A stretch of 64,000 nt of DNA from Lumnitzera littorea (GCA_024138015.1 JAMXBB010000008.1:41742390-41806389), one strand, 5' to 3'; numbered from the stretch's first letter, positions 22,489 to 34,887 are shown. Translations and numbers: made by a program. The notes: a model not told the origin generated them from the letters alone.

Positions 22489-25400
22489 CTAAGCAGCTCC
22501 ACCTTCTCCTTTGTCATCATCCGAATTTTTTTCATCCTCGCTTATCTTCTCATCATCGACCTTTTCTTCGTCAGGAAGGATATCTTCTCGTTTAGCATAT
22601 CTCTCGCAGTATTCTGGATGAATTGCCCAAAACATATTAAATTTAAAATCCAATGCTGCTCTAAAATACTGTCGGTCTTCAGCATCGTGGTTTCACTTTT
22701 GCAAGGGGAAAGCACAAACAGGCATTTGTAAACGGTTCTATTTAACTTTAACAATATTTTTGGTGCAAGTAAATTCACTAGAACAATATAGAAGCTGACG
22801 TGAATGAAAGACAATACCAGATTTCCTCTCTTTTGCATAAAAGCTTGCACACCGGATGTAGGATTCATGAAAATGAAGACAGACTAGAAGAGTTGGCATA
22901 AAAAATGAAATCATATAGATTAGCAATACTCTTGCCATGAAAAAAGAGACAAGCATCCGAACATCGGTGTATAGGCCAGATAGAAGCAGCAGTGATTAAT
23001 GAATACCAGCAGCAAAGAACCATCTACTGGTTTAGTGCTATGGCCAGCAGTGCATGATAAGCTTTATTGTTTAAATTTTTTCAACTATGCAGGGTTCTTC
23101 CATCAAGTTAATCACCGCTAAGGGAAAATTAATTTTAATGCTGACACATAAGGTAAAATGAAGAGACCGAAGCATACATGACCAAACAAAGTAATGATTT
23201 CCAAGCTGGCCGAGGTATGCATGGAAAGAACAAAGCAGATGCTATAGGCTATGTTATAGCTTGGATTGCCTACAAAAATCAGGAAAAGATTACTACCTTT
23301 AACTCTTGTTTCATATAAAGCTGGATCACTATTCATCAGATTCGCAGCTTCAACATTTAATGGGTCTGCTGAGTTGGGATATGCAAGGAGTTGTGGGAGG
23401 AAAGTGTCGAACACATTTGACAGATCTGGCAAAATGAGGGGAAAAAAAGTCACATGAAAAACCGGTTTGTCTCACAATTTTATTCGAGAAACGTAGCCAT
23501 TATACCAAAAGCTGGGCTCCAGCATTGGTTGAGGACATCTAAGCATATTGTGCCTGACCTGAAATATCAACTCAAATTTGCATCAAGGTTCCTAGTTTGA
23601 GGACTGACAACTTTCAACTCCCATACTACTTACCGTTCATCAATATTGGGGTGGAAAATCTTATTAGTAAATCCAACTGATGGCGAGCTTAATGGGTAGC
23701 CAGTCGGAAGCTCAACTTTTATCCTCCACACACCTCCTTTGTACGGGGCTGCAGAGAGAATCCAGTGCAATGAAGAGTCTAATAAAATTATCCGCCGGAA
23801 CCATTTTAAGCATGTGAATCACCAACTATATTTAATGGTAAATCACATGGTCTGCTCTTAGGCTTCTCTAATAACTTAAGAATATGCTTCACAATCTAGT
23901 ACAAATAAGTATTTTCTATCTTGCAGCTCATAGTCATGAAGAGTTTCGATTTGAGCAAGCAATTTGAGACCCAATAAGCAATGCGTCTTTAAATAACTGA
24001 GTTGCACCATAACTCAGATATAAGATTATAGTCTCAAAGAGTCAAGCATTTTCTGTTTTCCTGCCAATTGCAGTACACCCTATTCTACACTTTATGCAGT
24101 TATTTTACTCATGCAGATACTTAGTGGAAATGAAAAGAGTAAAAATGTAAAGTGACTACAACTAGCTAGTTTGACAAATATGAGTAATTTTCTTTTATCA
24201 CTCTACTCAGCTCTCTTTGTCTCTCCCATAAGAATAAAGTTAGTGCTGTTGCCACAGAAACTTATACCATGATCAATGTGTAATTCCTACATTTGATACT
24301 TGATGGCATAATTAACCATGCTCACATCTTCCGTTCACCATATACCTTCACTAGAAACTTATGTCCAAATTTTATGCTCTTTTCAACTTTCTCGTGGTGT
24401 CTTATGGCAAACAATGCTAGCTTATGTCTGTATCATAGCCCATTCAATAGACCAAGTTTCTGCATCAGCTTTTGGAAGAATTTGCAATCCAATTAAAAAC
24501 TAGCGAAGCACTGTGCTTTATTTCTCTCCTTTCTAATCTTGCTTCAGTGACAAGAATAACTTGCAAAAAGTTACGTAATTGCAACCTCTGCCATCAAACA
24601 TAAGCTCTTTGCAGAAAGAAACTCTTTCTCTAGCTAGGCAAGACAAATATGCATCCATGCTTAATCGTTCTAAACACAGCATAGAAAAGGCATCAATTCC
24701 TAAATTCTTATCCCATTTGTGTAGAAAAACTATAAAAATTCACAACAGAATAGTCACTTTGTAAGAAAATATGGATCTCTACTCTCTCTTTTCCTCTAGT
24801 TTGCTCTTTTTAACTTGATATAACTCAAACAGGAGATGCAATGCACAATACACATTTGGCACACTAAATCTATATAGTTTGGTGGCATAACTACCAAAGC
24901 TGCAATGTTTTCTTCATCATATAGCTTCAATAGAAAGTTAAGTTTATGTCCAGTTTTTTGGGTCATCCAACTTGAATACTGCCAGCTTATGTCTGTATCA
25001 TAAACAGTCCAACACAATGAACCTATCTATCAGTTTTGATCAGGACTTATGATCCTATGAACGATTTGACAAGCACCAGCTATACCTGTTGCTGTTTCTA
25101 CTTGTGCTTCAATTCCAAGAATAAATTGCAAAAGCCAGGTAAATAACACTTTTGTTGTTTTATGTAACTTAAATTATGACAGTGAACATCAAGTTACAAC
25201 TCACAAACAAAATTCTTAGATGCATGTTACTACTTAGTGCAACTTAAGTTTATGAGAATTTCATACAGATAGTTCTCAACTAAGCTTCGGTTAGTCAGTT
25301 AGTAATGAACAGTTACCGTTCATCACTCAATTCTGCTAGATCAGTAGATATTTCAATCAAACCAAGATCATCCTCTCCATAATTTCTCTGTACAATTTCT

Positions 25401-26226
25401 CTCAACGCCACAATATTTACTGGTAACCTTTCATCCGATTCATGTTTAGTTAAGCTTCACGTGGTTAGTTAGTTGGATAAAAACAATCACAGTTTGTTAC
25501 TCAAGTTAATTGGATCATTAAATATTTGAAGTTCATTTTCTCCATGATTTCCCCCCAAAAATTTCTCTCGATACCGAAAATTATTCGAATCTTTTTATCT
25601 ACTTCATCTTTAATTACGCTACAGTTAGTTAAAAACAGTAGCGGTTTGTTACTAAGATCATCTTCTCCATAATTTCTATTTAAGATTTCTCTCGACACAG
25701 AAATCTGTTATTTACAGTAAAAATAGTAGCAATTACTCGATAGATCAGTAGATATGTCAATCAACCTAAGATCGTCTTCTCCATAATTTCTCGCTGCAAT
25801 TCTTCTCGATGCAGAAACTTGAAACATTTTATCCAATTCAAAGAAAAGTCAAAAGTACGAACAATGTAATCAATCAAACGAAGTAACATTTACATAATCC
25901 GAAGCCACAAATTAAATATATCACGATCAAACAAAATGAAATAAAATCATTCACAGATGAAGGAAGCTTGTTCGTTACTGTCATCAGGTCCATGAAGTAT
26001 GACATGGAATACATCCAAGTTGTCGTCCTTCAACTCGACTTTGTAATCCTTCAACAACCTGAACAAAACAGAAAGAGGACAAGGTCAAGAAGGTGAAAAT
26101 GCCACTATTATGATCATATTGAAATGGTTTCAAGTAGAGAATTCGTTGAGTTTACAGGTTCATGATGTCCGTTTCACGGCGTTTTCTGTCTCGTTCCACG
26201 GGGGTGTACTTGAAAGTGCGAGACAT
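22489..26226 (-). CDS. UBC4/5/6-like: Ubiquitin-conjugating enzyme E2, UBC4/5/6 (UBE2H-like) type, six exons
   Basis: Exons (minus): 26156-26226, 25979-26058, 23634-23748, 23506-23558, 23297-23425, 22489-22613. All introns are GT-AG, phases agree, and the product is 190 aa. It carries ubiquitin as a thioester and passes it to substrates with E3 ligases. Residues 14-28 (KRRETDIMN and on) match the N-terminal helix, PYKGGVWRIKVELP the core, FHPNIDERSGTICLDV the active site (HPN 83-85, catalytic Cys94), and DTFLPQLLAYPN...DPLN the C-terminal helices. EYCERYAKRED is followed by an acidic tail of about 30 residues, as in UBC4/5/6 and UBE2H. The start MSRTFK was chosen because it is the first ATG after a TATA box and gives the family length, although the frame is open further upstream. 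The N-terminus is about ten residues longer than I recall for Arabidopsis UBC4. Intron 2 is long (2.2 kb) and repeat-rich. No stop or missing residue is seen, so the gene is probably functional. Exact orthology is not resolved. Confidence 0.93.
24290..25145. repeat. Partial segmental duplication inside E2 intron 2
   Basis: About 24320-24440 and 24905-25010 share blocks such as ACCATATA/ATCATATA.CTTCA, TTATGTCCA and AGCTTATGTCTGTATCATA. Further along, CAAGAATAA.TTGCAAAA occurs at about 24551 and 25118. The copies are about 570 bp apart and well diverged. The small frames here (24293-24764, 24796-25017) are not genes. Confidence 0.6.
25260..25830 (-). repeat. Four-copy degenerate tandem repeat in E2 intron 2
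   Basis: A module with (plus strand) GATCATCTTCTCCATAATTTCT and ATTTCTCTCGA recurs at about 25365, 25530, 25650 and 25768, between repeated GTTAGTTA...GTTTGTTACT words. Read on the minus strand, each copy gives a peptide-like block: LREIVQRNYGEDDLGLIEIS, REIFGGNHGENELQIF, REILNRNYGEDDLSN and RRIAARNYGEDDLRLIDIS. Spacing is about 110-165 bp. No splice sites that would join them into a protein were confirmed. Confidence 0.55.
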
Positions 26227-26232
26227 TGTTAC

Positions 26233-26255
26233 GAGAGAGAGAGAGAGAGAGAGAG
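26233..26255. repeat. GA microsatellite in the E2 5' leader
   Basis: About 11 GA units directly upstream of the E2 start codon. On the coding strand it is a CT-rich leader, common in plant 5' UTRs. Confidence 0.85.
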
Positions 26256-26310
26256 GAGTGAAGAACGAGCTGTGAAATGTATGGGAAGATTGAATAACAG
26301 AAAATGAGTG

Positions 26311-26335
26311 GCGCGAAACTGAATCGGTATTTATA
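26311..26335 (-). promoter_or_regulatory. TATA box and E2F-like site of the E2 gene
   Basis: The minus strand reads CTATAAATACC, with the TATAAATA core at 26335-26328, about 100 bp before the E2 ATG. Between TATA and ATG lies GTTTCGCGCC (26320-26311), which fits the E2F consensus TTTSSCGS. The role of the latter is an inference. Confidence 0.6.
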
Positions 26336-26340
26336 GGGTC

Positions 26341-28073
26341 GAGTGGAGAGTAGTTCGTCATTTGTTTTGCGTGCGGCTTGGCTGGCAAGCTTGGTGGGAA
26401 ATTAAATTTCATTTGTTTGAAAATTTAGAATATTCTCTGGCCTGTGATGTATGGACGACACATCAGCAAGGAGTTTACAAAGCACGTGCACTCAAGTGCC
26501 AGTGTACTGCTGGCATTATATCTACGTAGAACAAACTCAAGAAAATTAGAGAGTAAATGGCCCAACTACCATATCGATATTAAAGCCTCATTATTTCTGC
26601 TTTTTTAAAAAAAAATAATAATCCTACGACTTAAACCAAATAAACCAATGTCAACAGCTAATTATTTCTGAGAAGGCTTACCGCTCTTGTGCATGCATAC
26701 GAGTTTATAAGCTTAAGCCGACTTCATCAAATATAATTCAAAAAAAAAAAAAAAAAAAAAAAACTCACCATTGATAGCCATCAATGATTTCTCCATCAGA
26801 TTATGAAGAAAAGGCAAAAGAAAAATAAAATTATGTGCTACCATAATTGTTCTGTAAAGTTTGTAATATGATCTCACAGCCATAAAAAAAACTTCAATCA
26901 TACTAATACAATACTAATATATAATGTATGAATAATGTTTAAATATTAATAAAATTTTAATATATAAAAATATAGTTGGTATTATTTATAATAATACATT
27001 TCTTTACTATCACATGTTAAAATTTTATTTATATTTATACGTTACTAATTAATTCATATAGTGTATTAATAACATTAGAACTTTATTGTATGATTACACA
27101 TTGTAAAATGTAATAGCTTTTATTTTACATTAGAAAATGAGTAAAGTCAACAGAAAAATTATCGTTCATAAAGTCTTTGAAACTTCACAAAAAATGCAAG
27201 AACAAAGAGATTTGCAATAAAAGATTATCATAGAAAAGGGAGGGAAAAAACCTTTGGTTATAATCCAAAACATAAAATACATAATTTAAAAAAAAAATAG
27301 TAGAATAAACGGATAAGATGGCTCGAAGGGAACTTTTTTAGATAGATTTTTTATCATCCATGACAATGCCTAGCTCCGCAGCACCTGTTACTTTGGTCTC
27401 CTTCTTCTTCTTCTTCTTCTTTTTCTTTTTTTTTTTTTTTTTTTTTTTGAATAGGACTTTTAATACTTAATATGGTTTAATCATTTCGACGATATTAAAG
27501 AGGCTGCAGTTTCGTTTTTGAAGTATTCTATCTATCTACTCTCAAATATTAATAGTAACATCCCGCTTTTCTTCACTTATATATCTATAACCTTCTTAAA
27601 AATCAATGAATTAAAACGGATACAATAGTTAACCAAAAAAATTGAGTAGTGCTGTATTTTGCAAGCTGTATGTGGATAGTGTATCATTTATCTATCATTA
27701 TTATGCCTTTTATTAAATGAAAATCCAGCTTTTATGTAGTGTATACTACTAGTCTACTCCTATTCGAGGAATCTTAGTCATCCATTGGAATTACCAACAT
27801 AGGTAACTTCGTTGGAATGAAATAATGTTACATCAAAGTACATACAAATTTAAAACATAAACTAATCAATTAATAAGTTAGAGGTTTGAATATTTGATCC
27901 TTGATTTTTAGATATGTGGATGCTAACAAGTTACTAAATCGATCAAGGAATATTGACAAAGTAAGGTTATCATTCCTATAAGGATCAAATTTGAGTCTCA
28001 AAGCCTATATGAATACTCTTATTATATATCTAGGCACTTGAGTGAAATAAATTCCACCAACACTAAGTAACTA
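26341..28073. other. Intergenic AT-rich DNA
   Basis: Holds a poly(A) run (26740-26763), a CTT microsatellite merging into poly(T) (27401-27448) and the weaker copy of a dispersed repeat (about 27640-27740). No gene seen. Confidence 0.6.
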
Positions 28074-30097
28074 TGTAATACCCCAAACTCAAAACACCAC
28101 ATACCATCACATGTCCTTAGCATTTAATGATATGTTAGGCATAGTACACAACTAAAATCCCCAAAATATTCTTATAACAGTCTCTAAATATTTTCATAAA
28201 TTTAAAATTCTTAGATAAGATTATGATTCCTTCTAAATAAGAACTATAGATTACTAAACAATAATTCATACCGCACAAGGCTAAAGATTCTATTTATCAA
28301 ATCTCTTAAAATATTCTTTAATATCATACATAGTCTTTGTTCTTCTCATCTAAAAAGCAATAACAGATATCTCCATGATTTATGAAAGTCAATTGGTGCA
28401 ACTATAGTTCCTGCATCTGAAAAATATAAGGAGTGAACCAAATTTCAAAACGTAGCACATGTGTATGAACAATATGTCGAGCCACATGCAATAAATGCAT
28501 AACAAGTAAACTACACAACATTTTATAATCTTTATTTTTTAGCTAATCACACAACATACAATGAAGTTCCCAATGATTCCCTCATATCACAGCTCGTATC
28601 AACAACCTAACGCTAGTCTTCCTTTTTGAACCCCTCTATAATCTAATGGTGGGCTTAGCCTTTTCAAGCCCCTTTACAATAACCTATATATACCTTAGAT
28701 TATTTATATGTAAGATTTCATTAGAGGCAACACGTTACATGGATCATTAGGGTTGTCCCTTAGAAATCTACTACTTCGAAAGACGAGCTAAGCAAAAGCA
28801 ATAAGTAGTTATTTTAAGCCAAATATTCATTAGTCTATTTAAGATAAATTAACCTTACAACCATATACGTATCTGAATCAATAGTGAAGAAATCTACAAA
28901 CTATAATAAACTCCTACACCCAAAGTACTATACAAAGAACAAAGCTTTTTCAATAAACTATTCTCAATTTCTAAATCTTTATCTTTCCATCCTTGGTTTG
29001 TCTTTCTAACTTAATCTTATTGAATAACAATTATTCATAATGTATTATTATTACTTAAGATTTGTAAATTAATAATTAAATAAATTAAGAGAAAACACTA
29101 ACATTGACCATGCTAGAGAGTAACGAGTGCTCTTAGCTGTGTTAGTTAACACAGCTTGGGGAAATGTACAGCACAGTCAAATTTTAGCCATGTGCAACTC
29201 CTATTATAGACACTAATTAGTCCTATCCTCCACTTATCAAAACCAATCCAATCATGCGTAATCGTAATTTCCTAAATATGTTCCTTACTTTTCATTAATT
29301 ATTAATAAGTGATATAAAGAGTCATTAAGTTTTAAAACCTTATCAAAACATGATTCTTTCACTAGATCTTGCATGGATCCTAAAGTCATTGCGCCAAAAC
29401 ATCTACACAACCAACCTTCAAATATGGATTTAATTAGAACTTTATTAATGATTGAAATTCCCTTAGATCTCAACGCTTGTTTATCATAAAATCCCTTTGC
29501 TTGCTTTTAGGGTTGCTTTTTCTTGCTCAATCGCCCATACACAAAACACTAAATTCCAAATTGGTATTAGAATCTAACAATTCATTGGAAATTACAATGA
29601 ATCTCATTTTCTCTTATTATCTTAAGACTTTACGTAAGGTTGCATAGCCAGGTTAGGAAAAGAAACTACTTGATGAGGGTTTATGTCTAATGTGAAGAAT
29701 GGTGGGACGAGAGGTTATGTAGCTTAGTCAAATGTGAGCTGTCTAACTTTTGTGATTCCTTAGATCCCCCCTTACTTAAATCATCCTTTTTTTTTTTCTT
29801 TTTTCTAAATCACCCTTTTATAAATTAATGTGTTTTCTTTATTTTTCTCTTATTTTCCTAGGTGTTACACCTCTACTATAGATTAAATACCTAAACTTTG
29901 ATACCATTTGTAATGTCTAAGGTCAAAAATAGTGAATAATCAAGCTAATAAACATTAATAGACCCATTTTAATTACTTGATTCAAAAGTTACAATCTTGT
30001 GTTGATAAGGTATTTACCGCCATAGCCTTATAAACTAATATCGATCCTTCTCACAATCTATGTGGGACTTCACCTAACCATGGGGTATCACAAACTA
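28069..30097 (-). mobile_element. LTR-type element (28074-30092), minus strand, TSD AACTA
   Basis: On the minus strand it begins TGTGATACCCCATGG (30092) and ends TTTGGGGTATTACA (28074). AACTA flanks both ends (28069-28073, 30093-30097). A short 5' LTR (30092-29909, 184 bp, with TTTATAAGGC and ending CTTAGACATTACA) is followed after AA by TGGTATCAAAGTTTAGG, an initiator-Met type primer site. A matching 184-bp 3' LTR is not evident: the far end looks like the end of a longer gypsy-type LTR (TTTTTCAGATGCAGG block at about 28420). No coding domain. It could be a chimeric or internally rearranged copy. Confidence 0.55.
29896..29906 (-). other. Primer binding site of the 28074-30092 element
   Basis: The minus strand reads TGGTATCAAAG two bases after the LTR end ATTACA. 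This matches the usual plant initiator tRNA-Met site except for one base. Confidence 0.65.
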
Positions 30098-31366
30098 AGA
30101 ATGAAAGTTTCATCAATTCAATTAGTCCATAATGTGAGAAAATTGAATTTGTCATAATATAATCGATTATATTATAACTGAATTATAATTACATTCAATT
30201 AATTGGCTATTCTTGTCAATTTGCTGAAGTCCTTTAATTACGTTACAAAATTTAAGGCCTTTTATGTTATTGTTGATCATGGTTTTTCGTTTAGCTGGAT
30301 ACTAGGATTCTTTAGGCTTATGGAACAAACACAAAACTACATTTTAAATTAAATAAGAAGCTATGGAATTCTAATTGGATGGTGGCAAAGGCCTATGATG
30401 TTGCCATTGACTAGGTTAGTGTAACAACTCAATGATGGGCATGATTACCTTCAACTTACGTCCATCATTCTATAGTTAATGCGTCGTAATGCTATGAGCC
30501 CTCATGGCACATGGTCTCCTAATAGTAAGCCGACGAATCATCTATGGTCGTTGCCTTTATGGGCTTATTGGGCTTAGCCATAATAGCTCTCTAGTCTTAG
30601 GCATGTTGCACCTAAAGGCCCATATTCTAAATTAGTTATAAATTGTTATAATAATCTAACTCGTCTCTTAATTTATTAAAATTACATATCTATCAAATTA
30701 ATTTCTTACTCTACTAAGTTAACTTAGACAAAAAAACATAATTATTTTCTTTTGAATTGTAATTGACTTGTGTCTTTAAATTAATCTCTCCAAAACTCTT
30801 TAATAAAAAATTATTAAGATAATTGCATTAAGCCATACACAAATTAAGTTTAAGTAAAAGTAGTTATAATCTCTAAATTAATTAAATACAATTCTTGATT
30901 AAAGCTAAATACCTTTCTAGTTTAATAAGACTATCTATAATTATATGAATTAGAAAAAGAAAATTAAAGGAATCAAGTGTTATCTCCTTTCCTTTAATCG
31001 GTAGCTCCACTTTCTTTTCATTTCTTGTTTTTTTTTTTTTTAGGCTAGAAAAATAACTTATGTTAAATATTTAAAGAATCCAATAAACCAAAAATCTCAT
31101 CAAACAAATGATAAGAGATGTAAGAACAAGAATCAGGTAAAAGAATTTTCTCAAGCAAAGATAAGGATTTAAGAACCTAATCCTAATTCCAAAGGCACAT
31201 CTTCTTTCTCATTTGAAAAGCTACCAAATCTACTACCTCATTTGCTTGCCTCTTCACCAAACTGAAAATAACCGAGTTGAAAAATTATATAAAAACTCTT
31301 AGAACTTTACTAATGCCTTTAAATTAATCTCTTTATGACCCTTTAATTAGAAGATGATAAACATTA
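30098..31366. other. Intergenic retroelement-derived DNA with a partial tandem duplication
   Basis: A block at about 30760-31015 recurs, about 80% alike by eye, in two pieces at 31310-31366 and 33712-33915 (shared: TTTAAATTAATCTCT, TAATACAATTCTTGATTA, AAAATTAAAGGAATCAAGT, TTTAAT.GGTAGCTCC). The second copy is split by the element at 31367-33711. No gene seen. Confidence 0.55.
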
Positions 31367-33719
31367 TAGAATAAATATTATATATTGTATTTAGTTTTTG
31401 TTATTAGAAAAGAAAAAGGAGAAAAGGAAAAAAAATTCGAAAATAGAAAAAATGAAATAAAAAATATATTATAATAAAGTAAAAAACTATTTTCAAAGCC
31501 AAGGGCATTTTTGTCTTTATCTTTTTAAGGTTAATAAAACTTTACTTCCCCTTAAGTAGCCACACTCTCTAAAACTCTAAACCTTACCAAAAGTGGACTA
31601 ATACTTACTCCTCTTATGCAAAAAATTAAAAACCCTCTCTAAACCCTATCTCCTTCAAGTGTCTAAGGTAAGATTATTAAAGCTTAAGCCCAAGCCTAAG
31701 TAAATTCATGTCAAGTTCTCCAGCAATCTAAAACTTCTTATTTCTTGTAGAGTATAGCTAGTTTCTAAGAGTTTCAAGTAGGGTTTGTTGAGTATCTTCA
31801 AGGGACAACTCATTTGGGTGTCTAAGGTGAGTACAATGCAAGTTCATAGGTTAATCTTGACTTCTTTTATGGGTTAGTGTTTAGGAGATGTTGAACTTGA
31901 AGTTTTATTAAGGATTTGATCTTAAATCAAGTGTTATTCATTATAGGACGTGCATTTCTTCATTTTTTCAAAGTTCACCAAGTGTATAAATCATTTCTAA
32001 GTAAGAACATGAATATTGTTCCTAATCTTGATTTGTTGGGTTAATTTCTATTTGGTGGAATTGAAACATGGTTCATGGTTGAAACTTAGGTTGTAAATCA
32101 TTATTACCGTGTTTGGAGTTAGGATTGGAAGTACATGGGTCACAATCAAGAATTGGGGCATCCTTTTGCTTTGTTTCCAAGGGTTCTGTTCTATAGAATT
32201 CTACAGAATGAGTAATGCGTTCAAACACCTTACCTTGTAACATTTAAATGCTAAGCCTCTATGTTAGATGGAAGGGTAATGTCCAGATATTGTCCTTTGT
32301 GGCATCCAGACACCATGTTCTATTCTTAACCTTTTTACTTCTTGAGTTGGTTTTTGACCAAAATTTAGCCTGACCAATTCCTTGTCTAGCCTTTCCACTT
32401 TCAAAAGTTTTAATCTTTACTTAAGGAACAAAAGTTTAAGAAATGAATTCAAGCAATTCTTTAGTTGGCTTAGAAGTTTTAATTTTGAGATAAAGACCTT
32501 ATATAAGTAGTATTGTTGAGAGATGAAGATTTGAGCTGATTACTTTGTCCTTGGATCAGGTTTTAGACTCTCCTATTCTAGTTTTCCTTTACCAAGATCA
32601 TTTACTTGTTAAGAATTTTAGTACGTGGTGCTTACTTGTTACTTATGCTTGTTAGGATTAAAAATGTAATTGGACTAAATTATATAAGGGCTAACTGACC
32701 TTGACTGCTAGTTGCGCTTAACTCGCTCACTCTAGGAGCCTACAGTAAATCCCTAGAGGAGCAACTGTTGATCATATGTGGAGATTCTTTAGTAGACTTT
32801 CATATGAGATGACAAAGTTAGAATACTAAGTTTTCTAGACTTTGGACTCAGTCGAAAAGGATTTAAAAAAAAACTTATATGTATATCCACCTATGTATGT
32901 GGAAAAAGATCAAGGTGTGGTAAAGTTATGAGTACTTCTCTAATATTTGTGAACTTAAACCAAAGAATTACTCGTCTACTCTTATTATATTTGCATTATG
33001 TATATGTATATACTTTGGCATGCATTTGTGTGTGTTTACGCACCCTACTAGGCTTCAGCTTATTCTTTATTCTTTTTCAGGTATAAGGACCGATGACTAT
33101 CTTATTTATGAGATATCGACATCTAAGAGAATGAGGGTATCATGTATCTTTATTATTATGACAATTAGAGTATTGAGAAGTTATGTATTTACTGGAGTTG
33201 TGTTTTGTGGAGTTAAGATGAGTTATGTGATTATTGAAGATATGTTTTGTTACATTATGAAGGTCGTGTTTTGTTGAGGAGATGCACTCCTTACTACTTT
33301 ATTATGTGACGTTCGATAATTCTAAGGAGTTTAGTTACTTTTGATGTTTCTTATGTTTTATGGAGTTATGAGTTGATTTACTTTTAGACTATTATGTTAA
33401 CTAATCCATGTATTATGAGGATTTGAGTAGATATAGTTACCCACTCTCTTATGGGTTCTTGTATATATTTATATTTGTGGTTTAGAAATATTATAGTTTT
33501 AACTTGGTGGACTTAAATGCCTAACCATATTCCAGGCTAGCTAAAATATATGGTGAGTTGTAATACCTATTTAAGATCTCGAGGCATTACATTTATACTA
33601 AGTCATTAATACTAGATGACTCTAGAATATTCTTCTATTTGTTATGATATTTGCTCTAAGAAGGTTATATATATATATATAAACTAAATACAATATATAA
33701 TATTTATCCTGTAACATTA
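31359..33719. mobile_element. TIR-bounded element (31367-33711) with LTR-like sequence inside
   Basis: The first 31 bp (31367-31397) and the last 31 bp (33681-33711) are inverted repeats with two differences, both near the outer end (TAGAATAAATATT against CAGGATAAATATT). Flanks AAACATTA (31359-31366) and TAACATTA (33712-33719) are an 8-bp near-duplicate, and the insert splits a duplicated block seen intact at 30760-31015. The interior carries LTR-like parts: CCCTCTCTAAACCC with AAGGTAAG (about 31640), TTTTTCAGGTATAAGG (about 33075) and an LTR-like end CGAGGCATTACA (33591). No transposase frame. hAT-type by target length only. Confidence 0.5.
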
Positions 33720-34887
33720 AGACAACTACATTAAACCCTATACAAATTCAATTTAATTAAAAGTAGCTATAATTTCTTGACAATACTAAATTAACTTAAT
33801 ACAATTCTTGATTAGTTCTAAATCGTTATCCAATTTAATAAGACAATCTATAATTATGTGAATTGGAAGAAGAAAATTAAAGGAATCAAGTACTCTCTCC
33901 CTTCCTTTAATTGGTAGCTCCTTCTTTATGTATACTTTGCCTATATTCTTTTTCATAATAGATATTGGATAAATGCATTCTATCTAACCCTTAAAACTTC
34001 AAGCATGCTTTGTCATTATTTTTATACATTATTTCTTGTGGAATTTTTCTTTTTCCTTTTTTTTTATTAGTTTGGATGTGATGTTTAAGCTTATTTTACT
34101 CTTCTTGATCCCCTTTTTCATTTAACTCTTGTAATTAAACTAAATTATGTGTGTATTCTATAAATCAACATAATTTTTCCTATAAAAAATATAAAAGAAT
34201 ATATAAGAGTAGTATAAAGTTGGATAAAAATATATAAATTTACAGCTTATTAGTATCCAATACATCTCTTAAAGAACTTTCATTTAAAAAAAAAAAGGGA
34301 CTATTATAAGCTTTGTTTAATTTGTAAAAATATTTTAAGGAAAATACTTTTTTATTTTCTTTGTTTGTTGGGCTAAAGATAGCCCTATTAAAGAGAAAAC
34401 TCTAACCATTTTCAAGAACACAACTTAGCACTTTTCAAAATCAAATTCGATCTAAATTAGTATCTACAAGTCTTCTAACACTAAGAAAATAATTTCTACT
34501 GTGTTTTTTACTATAAATTAACTTAAGAGTTATATTTTAAACATGAGAAGATTTTATTTAACTAAATATATCAAAACACTAGTTAAAAAATTTATAAAAG
34601 CAAGTTAAATTGGTTGTAACCATTATTTACATTTTGTATTTGACTTATGCAAAATATATTCATGATAGTATTCTAATAATTTTTTTTATTTAGATATGAA
34701 TATAAGTTATGTAAAATATATGAATGAAAAATGAGATCGCTTGTTCAGCATATTTTAATTGTGTCATCTATAAATTCTCCTAGTAGAGATTAAGAGCTAA
34801 TTAGGCTTAAGGGCATAAAAACGTAAGTCTACAAAACAAGGTACAATGAAGGGGGCAAAGTGTTGTCTTGTGTAGGTCATAGAGGTG
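33720..34887. other. Intergenic AT-rich DNA
   Basis: Starts with the second half of the duplicated block (to about 33915). The rest has only AT-rich sequence and short homopolymer runs. No gene seen. Confidence 0.5.

Noticed and set aside
22542..22956. Minus-strand frames of 108 and 72 codons
   Set aside because: They overlap E2 exon 6 in another frame and the adjoining intron; only the exon frame has family homology.
26152..26412. E2 start at an upstream in-frame codon (86-codon frame)
   Set aside because: It would place the TATA box inside the coding region, and the upstream residues do not match the E2 family; MSRTFK is preferred.
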